Source: Klebsiella quasipneumoniae subsp. quasipneumoniae
Lineage (GTDB): Bacteria > Pseudomonadota > Gammaproteobacteria > Enterobacterales > Enterobacteriaceae
Reading direction: 5' to 3'
DNA length: 64,000 nt
NCBI RefSeq assembly: GCF_020525925.1
Contig: NZ_CP084876.1
Coordinates: forward strand, 2,542,001-2,606,000
Part shown: positions 35,103 to 44,201 of the stretch, piece by piece
How the letters are laid out: every line of letters starts with the position of its first letter
Position numbering within the stretch: position 1 is the stretch's first letter
Made by a program: the position numbers and the translations under genes
Notes under the pieces: generated by a model
Seen by the model: the letters and a program-made list of their open reading frames with translations, nothing else
What the model was told of the DNA's origin: nothing
The model's database searches: none

Positions 35103-36008
35103 ATGCGGCCAGTTCTTGATTTTAATGCGCTGAAAGTCTTCATCGCTGTGGTTGAAAGAGACAGTTTTGTGGGGGCATCGAAAGCCCTTGAAATGCCGGC
35201 ATCAAATGTCAGCCGTTGCATTGCTCAGCTAGAAGACAAACTGAATCTTCAGCTTATTGAACGCAGTACCCGACATATGAAACTCACTCAGGCGGGGCAT
35301 CTACTCTATACCCGGGCGAAGCCATTACTGGAAGCGCTTGAGCAAACTGAAACCGAATTAACGTTGCGGCAAATGCAATTCAAAGGGCCATTACGTATCT
35401 GTATTCCCAATGAAATCGGTCCTGCACTGCTGGGCGCTGTTGTTGCCGATTTCGCCTGTCAGCATCCGGACCTGGAGATAAGTTGCGTCACCAATTTGTC
35501 TGGTTATGAATCCCTGCGCGATGATCTGGATCTCGCTGTCATTGTGAGTCGTGGTCAGATGGATGACAGTGACTACATAGCCCGTCATCTGGTGACCATC
35601 CCTTGCACCATCGTTGCGGCTCCCTCCGTTATCCAGCGTTATGGCACGCCTTCTCGTATACAGCAATTTGAAGAATTGCCCTGTATTACAACGGTAAATG
35701 CGCTTAAAGGCGCTCCCTGGCAGTTTGTGAATAAAAAGGGCGGATTCGAGACGATTAAAGTGAACGGTCGTTATCGGGTCAACAGCGGGGAGATGGCAGG
35801 GCGAGCGGCCATCTCAGGCGTCGGTTATGCCATCCTGTCGAAACAAGCCTGCCAGCCCTATATTGACGATGGCCGGTTAATCGAAATTGAATTTGAACAA
35901 TCGGCAGCCCCCTTGCAATTGTTCGCCCTGTATTCCGATCGGCGTTATTTGCCGGCAAAAACAAGAGCGCTTATTGATTTCATGCATCAGAGATTGAGTC
36001 ATGAATAA
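35103..36008 (+). CDS. LysR-family regulator divergent from the MFS transporter
   Basis: A 301-residue regulator with a LysR helix-turn-helix near the N-terminus (LKVFIAVVERDSFVGASKALEMPASNVSRCIAQLEDKLN, then ERSTRHMKLTQAG) and a two-lobed effector domain (PLRICIPNEIG). It resembles the DmlR/AaeR-like subgroup. ATG 35103 is preferred to TTG 35100. LysR genes usually control the gene divergent from them, here the MFS transporter. Confidence 0.88.
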   Translation: MRPVLDFNALKVFIAVVERDSFVGASKALEMPASNVSRCIAQLEDKLNLQLIERSTRHMKLTQAGHLLYTRAKPLLEALEQTETELTLRQMQFKGPLRICIPNEIGPALLGAVVADFACQHPDLEISCVTNLSGYESLRDDLDLAVIVSRGQMDDSDYIARHLVTIPCTIVAAPSVIQRYGTPSRIQQFEELPCITTVNALKGAPWQFVNKKGGFETIKVNGRYRVNSGEMAGRAAISGVGYAILSKQACQPYIDDGRLIEIEFEQSAAPLQLFALYSDRRYLPAKTRALIDFMHQRLSHE

Positions 36009-36195
36009 GAGGCCATCATCAGCGCACCTGGATGCGCTGTCCCGTTCAGCCGGCGCTCTTGCCGCTCATCACCTCGACTCAAGCACCATTGAATCACTCC
36101 TCGCTGATCGCCAAAAAGCGTCTGTTAAGCAGGCTGTCAGATTATCTTTTTAGCCATTGCCCTGGCGATGACCGGGGCGCTTTCTACGGACAAGC

Positions 36196-36624
36196 TCAGG
36201 CCTTCAAGTCCAGAACGACATGGCTAAATGTTTGATAGGTTTTTTCATCTGGCGCAGGCGGAATTTTGGCGGCTTTCAGCGCGGACATCACCTGCGCGCA
36301 GAATGGCCGATCGCCGTTCTCGACCGCCGGATCCTGCACCGTCCCGTCACGCTGCAGGGTAAAGCGCACCGAGCATTTTTGCCCTTGCCAGGAGTCCGGC
36401 TGGTCTATGTTAGCGAAGATAGCCGCCTGGATCCGCGCCAGATAGCGTGAGGCATTGGCCTGCGGTGACGTATCGGCACCCGTTTGATAATCGCGAAGTA
36501 TCTTATCCACTTCTGCCGATATTTGAGCGTCTTCGGCGCTGTCCGGCGCAGAAGCATGACCCGAACAGGCGGAAAGGAGGAAAGAGAGGGTGCAAACGAG
36601 CACGGCGTTAATTTTCACGGACAT
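36196..36624 (-). CDS. Lipoprotein consisting of a TolA C-terminal domain
   Basis: A 142-residue protein with a lipoprotein signal (lipobox LLSAC, Cys20, Ser at +2, so outer-membrane sorting). Residues about 60-142 resemble TolA domain III: RYLARIQAAIFANIDQ, GQKCSVRFTLQRDGTV, PFCAQVMSALKAAKIPPAP and the final FSHVVLDLKA, with the two cysteines in place. True TolA has a membrane anchor and a long helical domain, which are missing. A free TolA-III could compete with TolA for TolB, Pal, colicin or phage proteins; this is inference. Confidence 0.75.
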   Translation of the reverse strand: MSVKINAVLVCTLSFLLSACSGHASAPDSAEDAQISAEVDKILRDYQTGADTSPQANASRYLARIQAAIFANIDQPDSWQGQKCSVRFTLQRDGTVQDPAVENGDRPFCAQVMSALKAAKIPPAPDEKTYQTFSHVVLDLKA

Positions 36625-36766
36625 GGTAAGCCTCCTTGCTGGTGGTGAAACATTTCGTGTACGAGGCGGTTATCCTCTGTTATTCCGCGAGATTATTCAA
36701 ACGCTGAATGCATCATGTTCGTTTTAAGTGACACTGTCACACATTTTTGGCTTTCATCGCGGACGG

Positions 36767-37879
36767 TTAGGCCATCCAGTCGCGAATCAGGTCACCGTAT
36801 AGCCGTTCTGCCTCCGCCAGCCGGCTGAGCAGGCAGTACTCGTCGGTTTGATGAGCCATCGACGGCTCCCCGGGGCCGAGAATAATACAGGGCGGGTCGC
36901 CCAGGGCAGGCAGCAGCAGCGAGGCGTCGGTAAAGTAGGGCACCACGCGCGGCGTAATCGGCTCAGCGTGCAGCGGCTGACAGCGTTGGTAAACCTGCTT
37001 AATCCATGCGTGATCCTCCCGGCTCAGGACCGCAGGCAGGTCGACCAGCGTGGTGACCGTAACGCTTTCGCCCAGCAGCGTCGTCAAGCGCTCCCGGATA
37101 GCGGCGTGCTGTAAATTGGGCGCGCTGCGGATATCGACATCAAAACGCGTGCGGTCCGGTACGGAATTAATATTGAGTCCGCCCTCTATGCGTCCGACGT
37201 TGAGGGTGGGTTGCTTCATCAGCGGATGCGGCGCGCCCGGCGAAAAATGCTGGATCTTACCCAGCGCATCCGCCGCAAGATAGATAGCATTGATCCCCAG
37301 CTCCGGCATCGCGCCGTGGGCGGTTTTTCCCCGCGTTTCGCAGCGTAGCCAGAGGGCGCCTTTATGGCCGATAACCGGGTAGTTGGCGGTGGGCTCACCG
37401 ACGATCAGCGCGCCCACCTCTGGCAACGTCTCGGAGGCGATCAGCGCCCGCGCGCCGTCGCAGCCGGTCTCTTCTCCGCCGGTGATCAGCAATAGTGCGC
37501 CGCGCCCGGCGCGAATCGTTTGCCGCTGATGAACGCAGGCGACGGCAAATGCCGCTATCGCCGCTTTCATATCGCTCGACCCGCGTCCATAAAGACGCCC
37601 GTCTTCCATCTGCGCACCGAAAGGATCGTACTGCCAGCGGGCATTTCCCAGCGGGACGGTATCCAGATGTCCGGTAAAAGCCAGCGGTTTACCGCTCTTC
37701 GACCCGGGCAGCCTGGCGATAAGATTGCTGCGTCCCTCGCCGAATGACGACAGCGACACCTCAAAACCGCTATCGGCAAGCCAGTCGGCGAAGAACCGCA
37801 TGCAGTCGGCTTCGCTGCCCGGCGGGTTGATGGTGTTAAAGCCCAGCAGTTGCCGGGCGAGCTCAAGGGTAGCGGTCAT
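36767..37879 (-). CDS. M20 family metallohydrolase (ArgE/DapE-like deacylase)
   Basis: A 370-residue M20 zinc hydrolase. Metal ligands and catalytic residues are visible: FTGHLDTVPLG, GRGSSDMKAAIAAF with the bridging Asp, GGEETGCDGA with the Glu pair, and the dimerisation-domain His in RGKTAHGAMPE. ArgE/DapE relatives remove acyl groups from amino acids. Its start overlaps the stop of the amidotransferase-like gene by one base, so it belongs to the ABC/phosphotriesterase operon and probably removes an acyl group from an intermediate. Confidence 0.87.
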   Translation of the reverse strand: MTATLELARQLLGFNTINPPGSEADCMRFFADWLADSGFEVSLSSFGEGRSNLIARLPGSKSGKPLAFTGHLDTVPLGNARWQYDPFGAQMEDGRLYGRGSSDMKAAIAAFAVACVHQRQTIRAGRGALLLITGGEETGCDGARALIASETLPEVGALIVGEPTANYPVIGHKGALWLRCETRGKTAHGAMPELGINAIYLAADALGKIQHFSPGAPHPLMKQPTLNVGRIEGGLNINSVPDRTRFDVDIRSAPNLQHAAIRERLTTLLGESVTVTTLVDLPAVLSREDHAWIKQVYQRCQPLHAEPITPRVVPYFTDASLLLPALGDPPCIILGPGEPSMAHQTDEYCLLSRLAEAERLYGDLIRDWMA

Positions 37880-38634
37880 CAGCGGCGTTCCGTCAGCCAG
37901 TCGAGGCAGTTAATCCACAGCTGGCGATAGCCGGGCCATTTGGCAAACTCTTCCGGCAGCCAGTGTGCCGACATGTCGCTGGTCCACACCAGCGAGCGCC
38001 CCCGCTGATATTCGCGAATGGCCAGCAGAGGATGATCGGTACCGGCCACGGTCGCCAGCAGTTTACCTTCCGGATGCATTTCAACCTCGTTATAGCCCAG
38101 CAACCACGGCCATTCGTCCGGAATATCGTTAAACAGGGGGTGAGATCCCGCCACTTCAGCAAAGCAGCCTTCCGGGGTTTCAATGCGATCGTCCCAGGCC
38201 AGGCAGCGAACCGGCAGCACTTTCTCCACCGCGGTATTACGGTAGCGTGCGCCGCCGTTGATCCCCTGGAAGCTGTAATAGCCGCCGATCATCATCAGCG
38301 CCCCCCCGCCGGCCACGTAATCATGCAGGAGCGTTAGACGGTTGGCGGTGCGGCGGCTCTTCAGCCAGGTGTCCGGATGCAGCAGCAGCGTATTGGCGCC
38401 GATATCCGAAAGGATGATCGCATCCCAGTGTTCCAGCGCTTCCAGCGTCAGCGGAAAGTCTGTCGCCGCCGCGTGGGCGGGCATATAGGTAATGGCATAG
38501 GGACTGTCGGCGAGCGCGGCCAGAAAATCCGTTGCGCCGGTGTGCCAGGTGGCGGTGGCAAACTGGTCGAAGCCTTTAACGTGCGTTGAGGTGCTGGTCC
38601 AGGACTCACCGACCAGTAAGATTTTTTTCTGCAT
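37879..38634 (-). CDS. Glutamine amidotransferase-like protein
   Basis: A 251-residue class I amidotransferase-like protein of the sort annotated as a cytoplasmic glutamine amidotransferase (ThuA-like fold). It shows KKILLVGESWTSTSTHVKGF at the start, HDYVAGGGALMMIGGYYSFQG where the nucleophile elbow would be, and WPWLLGYNEVEM. The usual catalytic Cys of GxCxG is not at the elbow (GGYYS), so glutaminase activity is doubtful. It overlaps the M20 gene and lies 14 bases after the phosphotriesterase gene. Confidence 0.7.
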   Translation of the reverse strand: MQKKILLVGESWTSTSTHVKGFDQFATATWHTGATDFLAALADSPYAITYMPAHAAATDFPLTLEALEHWDAIILSDIGANTLLLHPDTWLKSRRTANRLTLLHDYVAGGGALMMIGGYYSFQGINGGARYRNTAVEKVLPVRCLAWDDRIETPEGCFAEVAGSHPLFNDIPDEWPWLLGYNEVEMHPEGKLLATVAGTDHPLLAIREYQRGRSLVWTSDMSAHWLPEEFAKWPGYRQLWINCLDWLTERR

Positions 38635-38648
38635 GATGACGTTTCCTT

Positions 38649-39728
38649 TTATCCGCCAAAGACCCGCTGGGGGTTTCCAATCATTAAGGTTTCAAGCTGT
38701 TCGCCGCTGACGCCGTGGCGCCGCAGACGCGGAACAAAATGCTTGAGTATGTAGCCGTAACCGTGGCCGCCGTAGCGGGTGAGCATGGTTTTCAGGAAGA
38801 CATCCTGCGACAACAGAATGTGCTGGATATAGCCGTCGTCAATTAACTCGCGGATCGCGCGGGCGTTCTCCTCGTCGGAGGGCGACTGCGCTGACTCGTC
38901 GGCGTAGTAATAGCTCATGCCAATCATGTCGTATTCGAGGAATGCTCCGCGCTGCGCCAGTTCGCGCTGGTAGCGCTTATCGGCAAAGCTGGGGTTCATA
39001 TGGCACAGCACGGTATGGCGTAAATCGGCGCCTTCCTGCTCGAGAATATCCAGCACCCGATGACCCAGCCGCTCCCAGCCCGGCAGATGGACCTCGATCG
39101 GCACGCCGGTCGCGGCGCTGGCCCGACCCGCAGCGCGCAGGGATTTCTCCTCATCCGGCGTAAAACGGCTGGAGATACCGATTTCGCCGATAAGCCCGGC
39201 GAGTACCTCCGGTTTCTCCTCCGCGCCGCCAAGATCGTAAATCAGCCGTTCGGTCAGCTGTTCAACACTGCTGGTCCTTACCCACTCGGGGTGCGAAGGC
39301 TCCAGATAGAGGCCGGTACCCATAATAATGTTCAGACCGGTCAGACGCGCGATGCGCGCCAGCGCTTTCGGATCGCGGCCAATACCGATATTGGTCGGAT
39401 CGACCACGGTTTCGCCGCCAAGGGCGCGATATTTAGTGAGTTCCTCAATCGCAACGTCGACATCAAACAGCTGACAGTTATCGCGGCTCATCAACGGATT
39501 CAGCGACAGTTCGCCAAGGTTTTCCATTTTCACCGGCATTTCGGCAAGATGGCGATCGCTACAGCAGCAGGGCGGCACCCATTTGCCGGAGGCATCCAGC
39601 AGAATATGCTCATGCATCAGGGTGACGCCCATTTCGTTAATCGGCAGCGGGCCAAGCACTGTCATCACGTAACCGCTGCTGACGCCAACCGGCAGCGGTG
39701 AGGGATGACGAAAAATTGATCCGTTCAT
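38649..39728 (-). CDS. Phosphotriesterase-family metal-dependent hydrolase
   Basis: A 359-residue amidohydrolase-superfamily TIM barrel. Metal ligands are visible: His39 and His41 (MHEHILLD), Glu182 in IGEIGIS, which replaces the carbamylated Lys of true phosphotriesterases as in PHP homologues, His214 (EVHLPG), His243 (LCHMNP) and Asp309 (SQDVF). Members act as lactonases, esterases or phosphodiesterases on small organics. The gene is three bases from the permease stop, inside the ABC operon, so it likely acts on the imported compound. Confidence 0.85.
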   Translation of the reverse strand: MNGSIFRHPSPLPVGVSSGYVMTVLGPLPINEMGVTLMHEHILLDASGKWVPPCCCSDRHLAEMPVKMENLGELSLNPLMSRDNCQLFDVDVAIEELTKYRALGGETVVDPTNIGIGRDPKALARIARLTGLNIIMGTGLYLEPSHPEWVRTSSVEQLTERLIYDLGGAEEKPEVLAGLIGEIGISSRFTPDEEKSLRAAGRASAATGVPIEVHLPGWERLGHRVLDILEQEGADLRHTVLCHMNPSFADKRYQRELAQRGAFLEYDMIGMSYYYADESAQSPSDEENARAIRELIDDGYIQHILLSQDVFLKTMLTRYGGHGYGYILKHFVPRLRRHGVSGEQLETLMIGNPQRVFGG

Positions 39729-39731
39729 CAG

Positions 39732-40742
39732 CTATCCTTTTGCCGCGGAGCGCGTGGGGTTGAGAATGCGGGTGTTCAGCCAGATAGCCAGCAGGATAAT
39801 GGTGCCGGTAGCTATCTGGGTGTAAAACGGCGAAATATGCGACAGGATCAGCCCGTTCTGAATGACCGCAATCGACAGCGCGCCCAGCAGCGTGCCGATA
39901 ATGGTACCGAAGCCGCCAAACAGGCTGGTACTGCCGAGCACCACGGCGGCAATAACCTGCAGTTCAAAGCCTTCACCCTGGTTGGAGGAGCCGCTGCCGA
40001 GGCGAGCGGTAATGATCATTCCCGCCAGCGCGGCGGCCATGCCGCTGAGGATATAGACCTTCATCGTGACGGCTTTGGTGTTAATCCCGCTGCGTCGCGC
40101 GCCTTCAGCGTTGGCGCCGATAGCGGTCACGTAGCGACCAAAACGCATGTGATTAAGAACGATATGCCCGATCAGCAGAATCAGAATGCCGAGCAGCGCG
40201 GGCATGGGGATACCGACAACCCACGCGCGTCCGATAAAGGTAAACAGGCTGTCAGCCGGAACCGGAATCGAATAACCCTGAGTGATCAGCAGCGCGATGC
40301 CGCGAACCACTGCCAGAGTGGCGAGGGTGACGATAAACGCCGGAATCCCTTCATAGGCAATAAAGAAGCCGTTGATGGCGCCAACGACGCCGCCGAGCAG
40401 CAGGCCGCCGAGCAGTACCACCGGCCACGGCAGCCCCCAGCTATTCAGGGCGATAGCGGAGAGTGCGCCGACCAGCGCCAGGGTAGAGCCCACCGACAGA
40501 TCGATACCGCCGGTGGTAATCACCAGGGTCATCGCCGTCGCGACGATCAGCAGCGGGGCGCTCTGACGGATGATATTCAGCCAGTTGGTGCCGGTGAGAA
40601 AGTTGCTGGTGATCAGCGAAAACACCACGCAGCAGAAGACGAAAAAGAGCGCGATGCTGACTACGCCCGAGTGGTTATGCAGCAGGCGGCGCGGCAGCGA
40701 ATGCTGGATCATGCGGGAGCTGCTTAAGTTCATGATACTCAT
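39732..40742 (-). CDS. Ribose-type ABC permease
   Basis: A 336-residue membrane protein of the RbsC/FrcC family: eight to ten hydrophobic segments and the conserved GGIDLSVGSTLALVG near residue 80, plus GRYVTAIGANAEGARRSGI, the ATPase-coupling loop, and VVLGSTSLFGGFGTIIGTLLG. It lies nine bases after the ATPase gene on the same strand. The matching binding protein is encoded by the divergent unit at 43.2 kb. Confidence 0.92.
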   Translation of the reverse strand: MSIMNLSSSRMIQHSLPRRLLHNHSGVVSIALFFVFCCVVFSLITSNFLTGTNWLNIIRQSAPLLIVATAMTLVITTGGIDLSVGSTLALVGALSAIALNSWGLPWPVVLLGGLLLGGVVGAINGFFIAYEGIPAFIVTLATLAVVRGIALLITQGYSIPVPADSLFTFIGRAWVVGIPMPALLGILILLIGHIVLNHMRFGRYVTAIGANAEGARRSGINTKAVTMKVYILSGMAAALAGMIITARLGSGSSNQGEGFELQVIAAVVLGSTSLFGGFGTIIGTLLGALSIAVIQNGLILSHISPFYTQIATGTIILLAIWLNTRILNPTRSAAKG

Positions 40743-40751
40743 CCTGTTACC

Positions 40752-41534
40752 TCAATGTGCAGCCGCAGAGCGGGCGGTGAATTTTTCGCCCACAATCAGG
40801 TTAACGATATCGTTCAGGCTGGTGTCGGACACCCGTCTGTCAGCGACATTGGTACCTTCATACATCACCATGATCCGGTCACACACCAGGAACAGGTCCT
40901 GCAGGCGGTGGGTAATCAGAATCACGCTCACCCCGCGAGCGGAAACGCGGCGAATGAGTTCCAGCACCGCTTCGACCTCCGCGACGGCCAGCGCGGCGGT
41001 GGGTTCGTCCATAATCAGCACTTTCGGGTCAAAGGCCGCCGCGCGGGCGATGGCAATAGCCTGGCGCTGGCCGCCGGAGAGATTTCGCACCAGCAGGCGG
41101 GTATCCGGAATAGAGATCCCCAGCCCTTTAAGCATCTCTCTGGCATCGGCGTGCATTTTGGCCTCGTCGAGAAAGGGAATACCGAGGACCGATTTCATCG
41201 GCTCACGGCCCATAAACAGATTGCCCGCGACGTCGACCGTGTCGCAGAGCGACAGATCCTGATAGACCATCTCGATATGGCAGCGGCGCGAATCGGCCGG
41301 ATTGGTAAACTGATGCTGTTCACCGTCGATACGAATCGTGCCGCTGGAGGGGATCACCGCGCCAGAGAGCACTTTGGTGAGGGTGGATTTCCCCGCGCCG
41401 TTATCGCCCACTAAACCCAGCACTTCGCCCGGGGCCAACTCGAGGTTAACGCCGCGCAATGAACGTATCGACCCGTAGGTCTTGGTGATATTGATCATCT
41501 CCACCCTTGGCGGGGTAGTTTGTGGCTGCTGCAT
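40752..41534 (-). CDS. Ribose-type ABC ATPase, single domain
   Basis: A 260-residue ATPase with Walker A GDNGAGKST, Q-loop MVYQDLSLCD, signature LSGGQRQAIAIAR, Walker B VLIMDEPTAALA and switch His in LITHRL. Sugar importers of the RbsA type normally have two fused ATPase domains; this one has a single domain like FrcA, so it must act as a homodimer. First gene of the operon, with two perfect LacI-type operators in the 344 bases before it. Confidence 0.92.
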   Translation of the reverse strand: MQQPQTTPPRVEMINITKTYGSIRSLRGVNLELAPGEVLGLVGDNGAGKSTLTKVLSGAVIPSSGTIRIDGEQHQFTNPADSRRCHIEMVYQDLSLCDTVDVAGNLFMGREPMKSVLGIPFLDEAKMHADAREMLKGLGISIPDTRLLVRNLSGGQRQAIAIARAAAFDPKVLIMDEPTAALAVAEVEAVLELIRRVSARGVSVILITHRLQDLFLVCDRIMVMYEGTNVADRRVSDTSLNDIVNLIVGEKFTARSAAAH

Positions 41535-41614
41535 CTGATAACTCCCATCGCTATTGCCGGGAAAATGTTCGCCATCCTGCGGGAGAGACTCTATCCGACA
41601 CGGTTTACAATCTA

Positions 41615-41628
41615 GTAAACCGGTTTAC
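41615..41628. promoter_or_regulatory. LacI-type operator A
   Basis: GTAAACCGGTTTAC is a perfect 14-base palindrome with the central CG typical of LacI-family operators. It lies 81 bases upstream of the ATPase start, downstream of the likely promoter. Confidence 0.8.
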
Positions 41629-41787
41629 CTGTGGAACAGAGCCCTCGCCAGTACAGTCAGGACAAACGCTATGTAAGATATTTGTTCGCCAGTAAGAACA
41701 CTGCAGCATCCGTGCCAGGGCAGGAACAACACAGCAGCCCTGTAACTTAACCTTATGTATTCAATAGATTTTATTGATTACAATCCG

Positions 41788-41801
41788 GTAAACCGGTTTA
41801 C
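41788..41801. promoter_or_regulatory. LacI-type operator B overlapping the promoter start region
   Basis: A second exact copy of GTAAACCGGTTTAC, 173 bases from operator A. It lies two bases downstream (minus-strand sense) of a TATAAT, where a bound repressor would block transcription start. The pair could be bridged by a tetramer or two dimers. Confidence 0.8.
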
Positions 41802-41803
41802 TG

Positions 41804-41809
41804 ATTATA
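41804..41809 (-). promoter_or_regulatory. Probable -10 element of the ABC/phosphotriesterase operon
   Basis: TATAAT on the minus strand (ATTATA on plus). No convincing -35 lies at 17 bases, so the promoter may need help or may be weak. The adjoining operator supports its use. Confidence 0.45.
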
Positions 41810-41878
41810 GTGAATAAATTGTTAATTGATCGTTTTTTGCGCCAAAAACGGGCGCTTTTGCGTCATTATGGGACATGC

Positions 41879-42901
41879 TTAACAGATCTTGATCGAGTCG
41901 CGACCAATCCATTCAACCGGCAGGCGGGTTTCCGCAGGGATATCCGGATCGTCGTTTAGCAGGCGCATCATGATGTGCACCGCGGTGCGCCCCAGTTCCC
42001 GGGCGGGCTGGCGGATAGTGGAGATCCGCGGCTGGGTAAAATCGGCGTAATTGGCGTCATCGAAGCCGACTAGCGAAAGCGCCTCCGGCGCCTGGAGCCC
42101 GCTGGCGCGTAGACCGTCAAGCAGACCGAGCACCAGATAGTCGCTGGCCGCGAAGACGGCGGTAGGGCGAACCGGTTGGCTGAAGAGGTGCCGCAGCGCC
42201 TGCTGGCCAAACTCGCGCTGATAGTCGCCGTACATCACCCATTCGGGCGGCCAGCTCAGGCCGGCTTGCTCCATCGCGGTGCAAAAACCCTGATAGCGCT
42301 CACGGACGCTCATCAGTTTGTCCGGGCCGCCGACGAAAGCGATATGACGATGCCCGGCGGCGATCAGTTTTTCGGTGGCGATGCGCCCGCCCTGAACGTT
42401 ATCAGCAAACACTTTTGGAACCTGACTCCCGGGAATATCTTCATCCAGCAGGACAATGCGTTCGTGACGCTGGATCTCCTTGCGCAGCAGGCCGTTATCG
42501 GGGCGGTTGGTGGTGAACAGCAGACCGTCTACCTGGCAGGTATCCAGCCAGCGGATGAACTGGCACTCTTTTTCCGGGTTGTTGCGGGTGATACACAACA
42601 CCAGGCTGTAGCCGCTGGCAGAAGCGGCCTCTTCGGCAGCGTCGGCCAGCTCGGCAAAGAAGGGGTTGGTAATGTCGGGGAGCACCAGGCCAAGCGTCTC
42701 GCTGCCGCCTTTGCTCAGACGGCGCGCCAGGCTATTGCCGCGATAGTCCAGTTCGCGAATGGCGGTTTCGATACGGTCGATGGTGTCCTGCGGCAGCACA
42801 ATACTGTTGTTCATATAGCGCGACAGGGTCGCTTTCGACAGTCCCGCCAGCTTTGCCACATCAGATAACAATACGCGTTTTATACTCATTTCCTGCGCCA
42901 T
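41879..42901 (-). CDS. LacI-family regulator of the uncharacterised sugar-like catabolic locus
   Basis: A 340-residue LacI/PurR-type repressor: helix-turn-helix VLLSDVAKLAGLSKATLSRYMN, hinge LDYRGNSLARRLSKG and an effector domain of the periplasmic-binding type. It lies between the two transcription units of the locus, with perfect palindromic operators in front of the ABC operon and a degenerate one before the binding-protein gene. It most likely represses both and responds to the imported compound or its phosphate. Confidence 0.9.
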   Translation of the reverse strand: MAQEMSIKRVLLSDVAKLAGLSKATLSRYMNNSIVLPQDTIDRIETAIRELDYRGNSLARRLSKGGSETLGLVLPDITNPFFAELADAAEEAASASGYSLVLCITRNNPEKECQFIRWLDTCQVDGLLFTTNRPDNGLLRKEIQRHERIVLLDEDIPGSQVPKVFADNVQGGRIATEKLIAAGHRHIAFVGGPDKLMSVRERYQGFCTAMEQAGLSWPPEWVMYGDYQREFGQQALRHLFSQPVRPTAVFAASDYLVLGLLDGLRASGLQAPEALSLVGFDDANYADFTQPRISTIRQPARELGRTAVHIMMRLLNDDPDIPAETRLPVEWIGRDSIKIC

Positions 42902-43246
42902 CTCTGCCAGAATCGGCTATCTGTAACATAGTTAAGCGCGGTGGATACAGCAATTTCTCTGTGCGTAATAACCGAAAATAAATGCTTGACAAATTTTAAT
43001 CAGCAGAGAATTGTATAGACAGTTTACCGCATCATCCGGGAAGTCATTCCCAAACCCGTTTAAGTCATTCCAGTCGCGCACCGACACGGACCGGTTGCCG
43101 GGATGACATTAAGCAGGTATCCGCCGAACGATCGATGATTGTTCTGGCCATATAGACGATATTTGCCCGCCCAAAAAACAATCCTTCTGCGTTCGCATGC
43201 GGCGCGGAACTCTGCTGGCTATCAACTATTCCCGACGAGGATACTG
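42902..43246. promoter_or_regulatory. Divergent promoter region of LacI regulator and binding-protein gene
   Basis: A 345-base gap. On the plus strand TTGACA at 42986-42991 is a good -35; TTGTAT at 43011 is a possible -10 with long spacing (19). Downstream lie a degenerate operator (43050-43063) and, flanking it, two direct copies of AAGTCATTCC at 43041 and 43062. Confidence 0.45.
43050..43063. promoter_or_regulatory. Degenerate LacI-type operator C
   Basis: CCAAACCCGTTTAA matches the palindrome of operators A and B at 10 of 14 positions. Its place after the probable promoter of the binding-protein gene suggests the same repressor acts here more weakly. Confidence 0.4.
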
Positions 43247-44200
43247 ATGATGTTATTTCACACCGGAAAACTGCGTTTACTTGCTGTCGCCACGACCATG
43301 CTGGCATCGATGAGTTTTATTTCTGCCGCCAGCGCTGCCGGTCCGACTTATGCGCTGGTGCAAATCAATCAGCAGGCGCTGTTCTTTAATTTGATGAATA
43401 AAGGCGCGCAGGATGCGGCTAAGGCCAGCGGCAAGGATTTAGTTATTTTCAACTCAAACGATAATCCCGTGGCGCAAAACGACGCGATAGAAAACTATAT
43501 TCAGCAAGGCGTTAAAGGCATTCTGGTCGCCGCTATCGACGTTAACGGAATTATGCCAGCGGTAAAAGAAGCCGCCGCCGCTAACATTCCGGTGATTGCG
43601 ATTGATGCCGTATTACCGGCCGGACCACAGGCGGCCCAGGTCGGCGTGGACAATATTGAAGGCGGCAGAATTATTGGTAAATATTTTGTGGACTACGTGC
43701 AGAAAGAGATGGGTGGCAAGGCGAGGGTGGGGATTGTCGGCGCGCTGAATTCGGCCATCCAGAACCAGCGGCAGAAAGGGTTCGAAGAGACGCTGAAAAG
43801 CAATCCGAACATTACCATCGCTAACGTGGTCGACGGGCAGAACGTGCAGGATAAAGCGATGACCGCGGCGGAAAACCTGATCACCGGCAACCCGGATCTG
43901 ACAGCAATCTATGCCACTGGCGAACCCGCGCTGCTCGGCGCTATCGCCGCCGTAGAAAACCAGGGGCGGCAGAAGGATATTACAGTGTTTGGCTGGGATC
44001 TGACGGCGAAGGCGATTTCCGGTATTGACGGCGGCTACGTAACCGCCGTCCTGCAGCAGGATCCGGAAAAGATGGGCGCCGAAGCCCTGAATGCGCTGAA
44101 CAGCATCACGTCGGGAAAAACCGTGCCGAAAACCATTCTGGTTCCGGCGACGGTGGTGACCAAAGCGAACGTCGATGCTTACCGTCCGCTGTTTAAGTAG
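43247..44200 (+). CDS. Sugar-type ABC transporter substrate-binding protein
   Basis: A 317-residue periplasmic binding protein of the RbsB family. The signal peptide ends SAASA, followed by AGPTYALVQINQQALFFNLMNKGAQDAAKASGKDLVIF and the hinge regions NIPVIAIDAVLP and IYATGEPALLGAIAAVE. Start at 43247 follows ACGAGG by six bases; the upstream extension in frame is not a signal peptide. It works with the permease and ATPase of the opposite-strand operon 2.5 kb away. It converges with the PfkB gene, with one base between the stops. Confidence 0.9.
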   Translation: MMLFHTGKLRLLAVATTMLASMSFISAASAAGPTYALVQINQQALFFNLMNKGAQDAAKASGKDLVIFNSNDNPVAQNDAIENYIQQGVKGILVAAIDVNGIMPAVKEAAAANIPVIAIDAVLPAGPQAAQVGVDNIEGGRIIGKYFVDYVQKEMGGKARVGIVGALNSAIQNQRQKGFEETLKSNPNITIANVVDGQNVQDKAMTAAENLITGNPDLTAIYATGEPALLGAIAAVENQGRQKDITVFGWDLTAKAISGIDGGYVTAVLQQDPEKMGAEALNALNSITSGKTVPKTILVPATVVTKANVDAYRPLFK

Positions 44201-44201
44201 G

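Noticed and set aside
39837..40727. 296-codon plus-strand frame opposite the ABC permease
   Set aside because: The minus strand is an intact RbsC-like permease; the antisense frame is hydrophilic and repetitive, as expected from the complement of a membrane protein gene.
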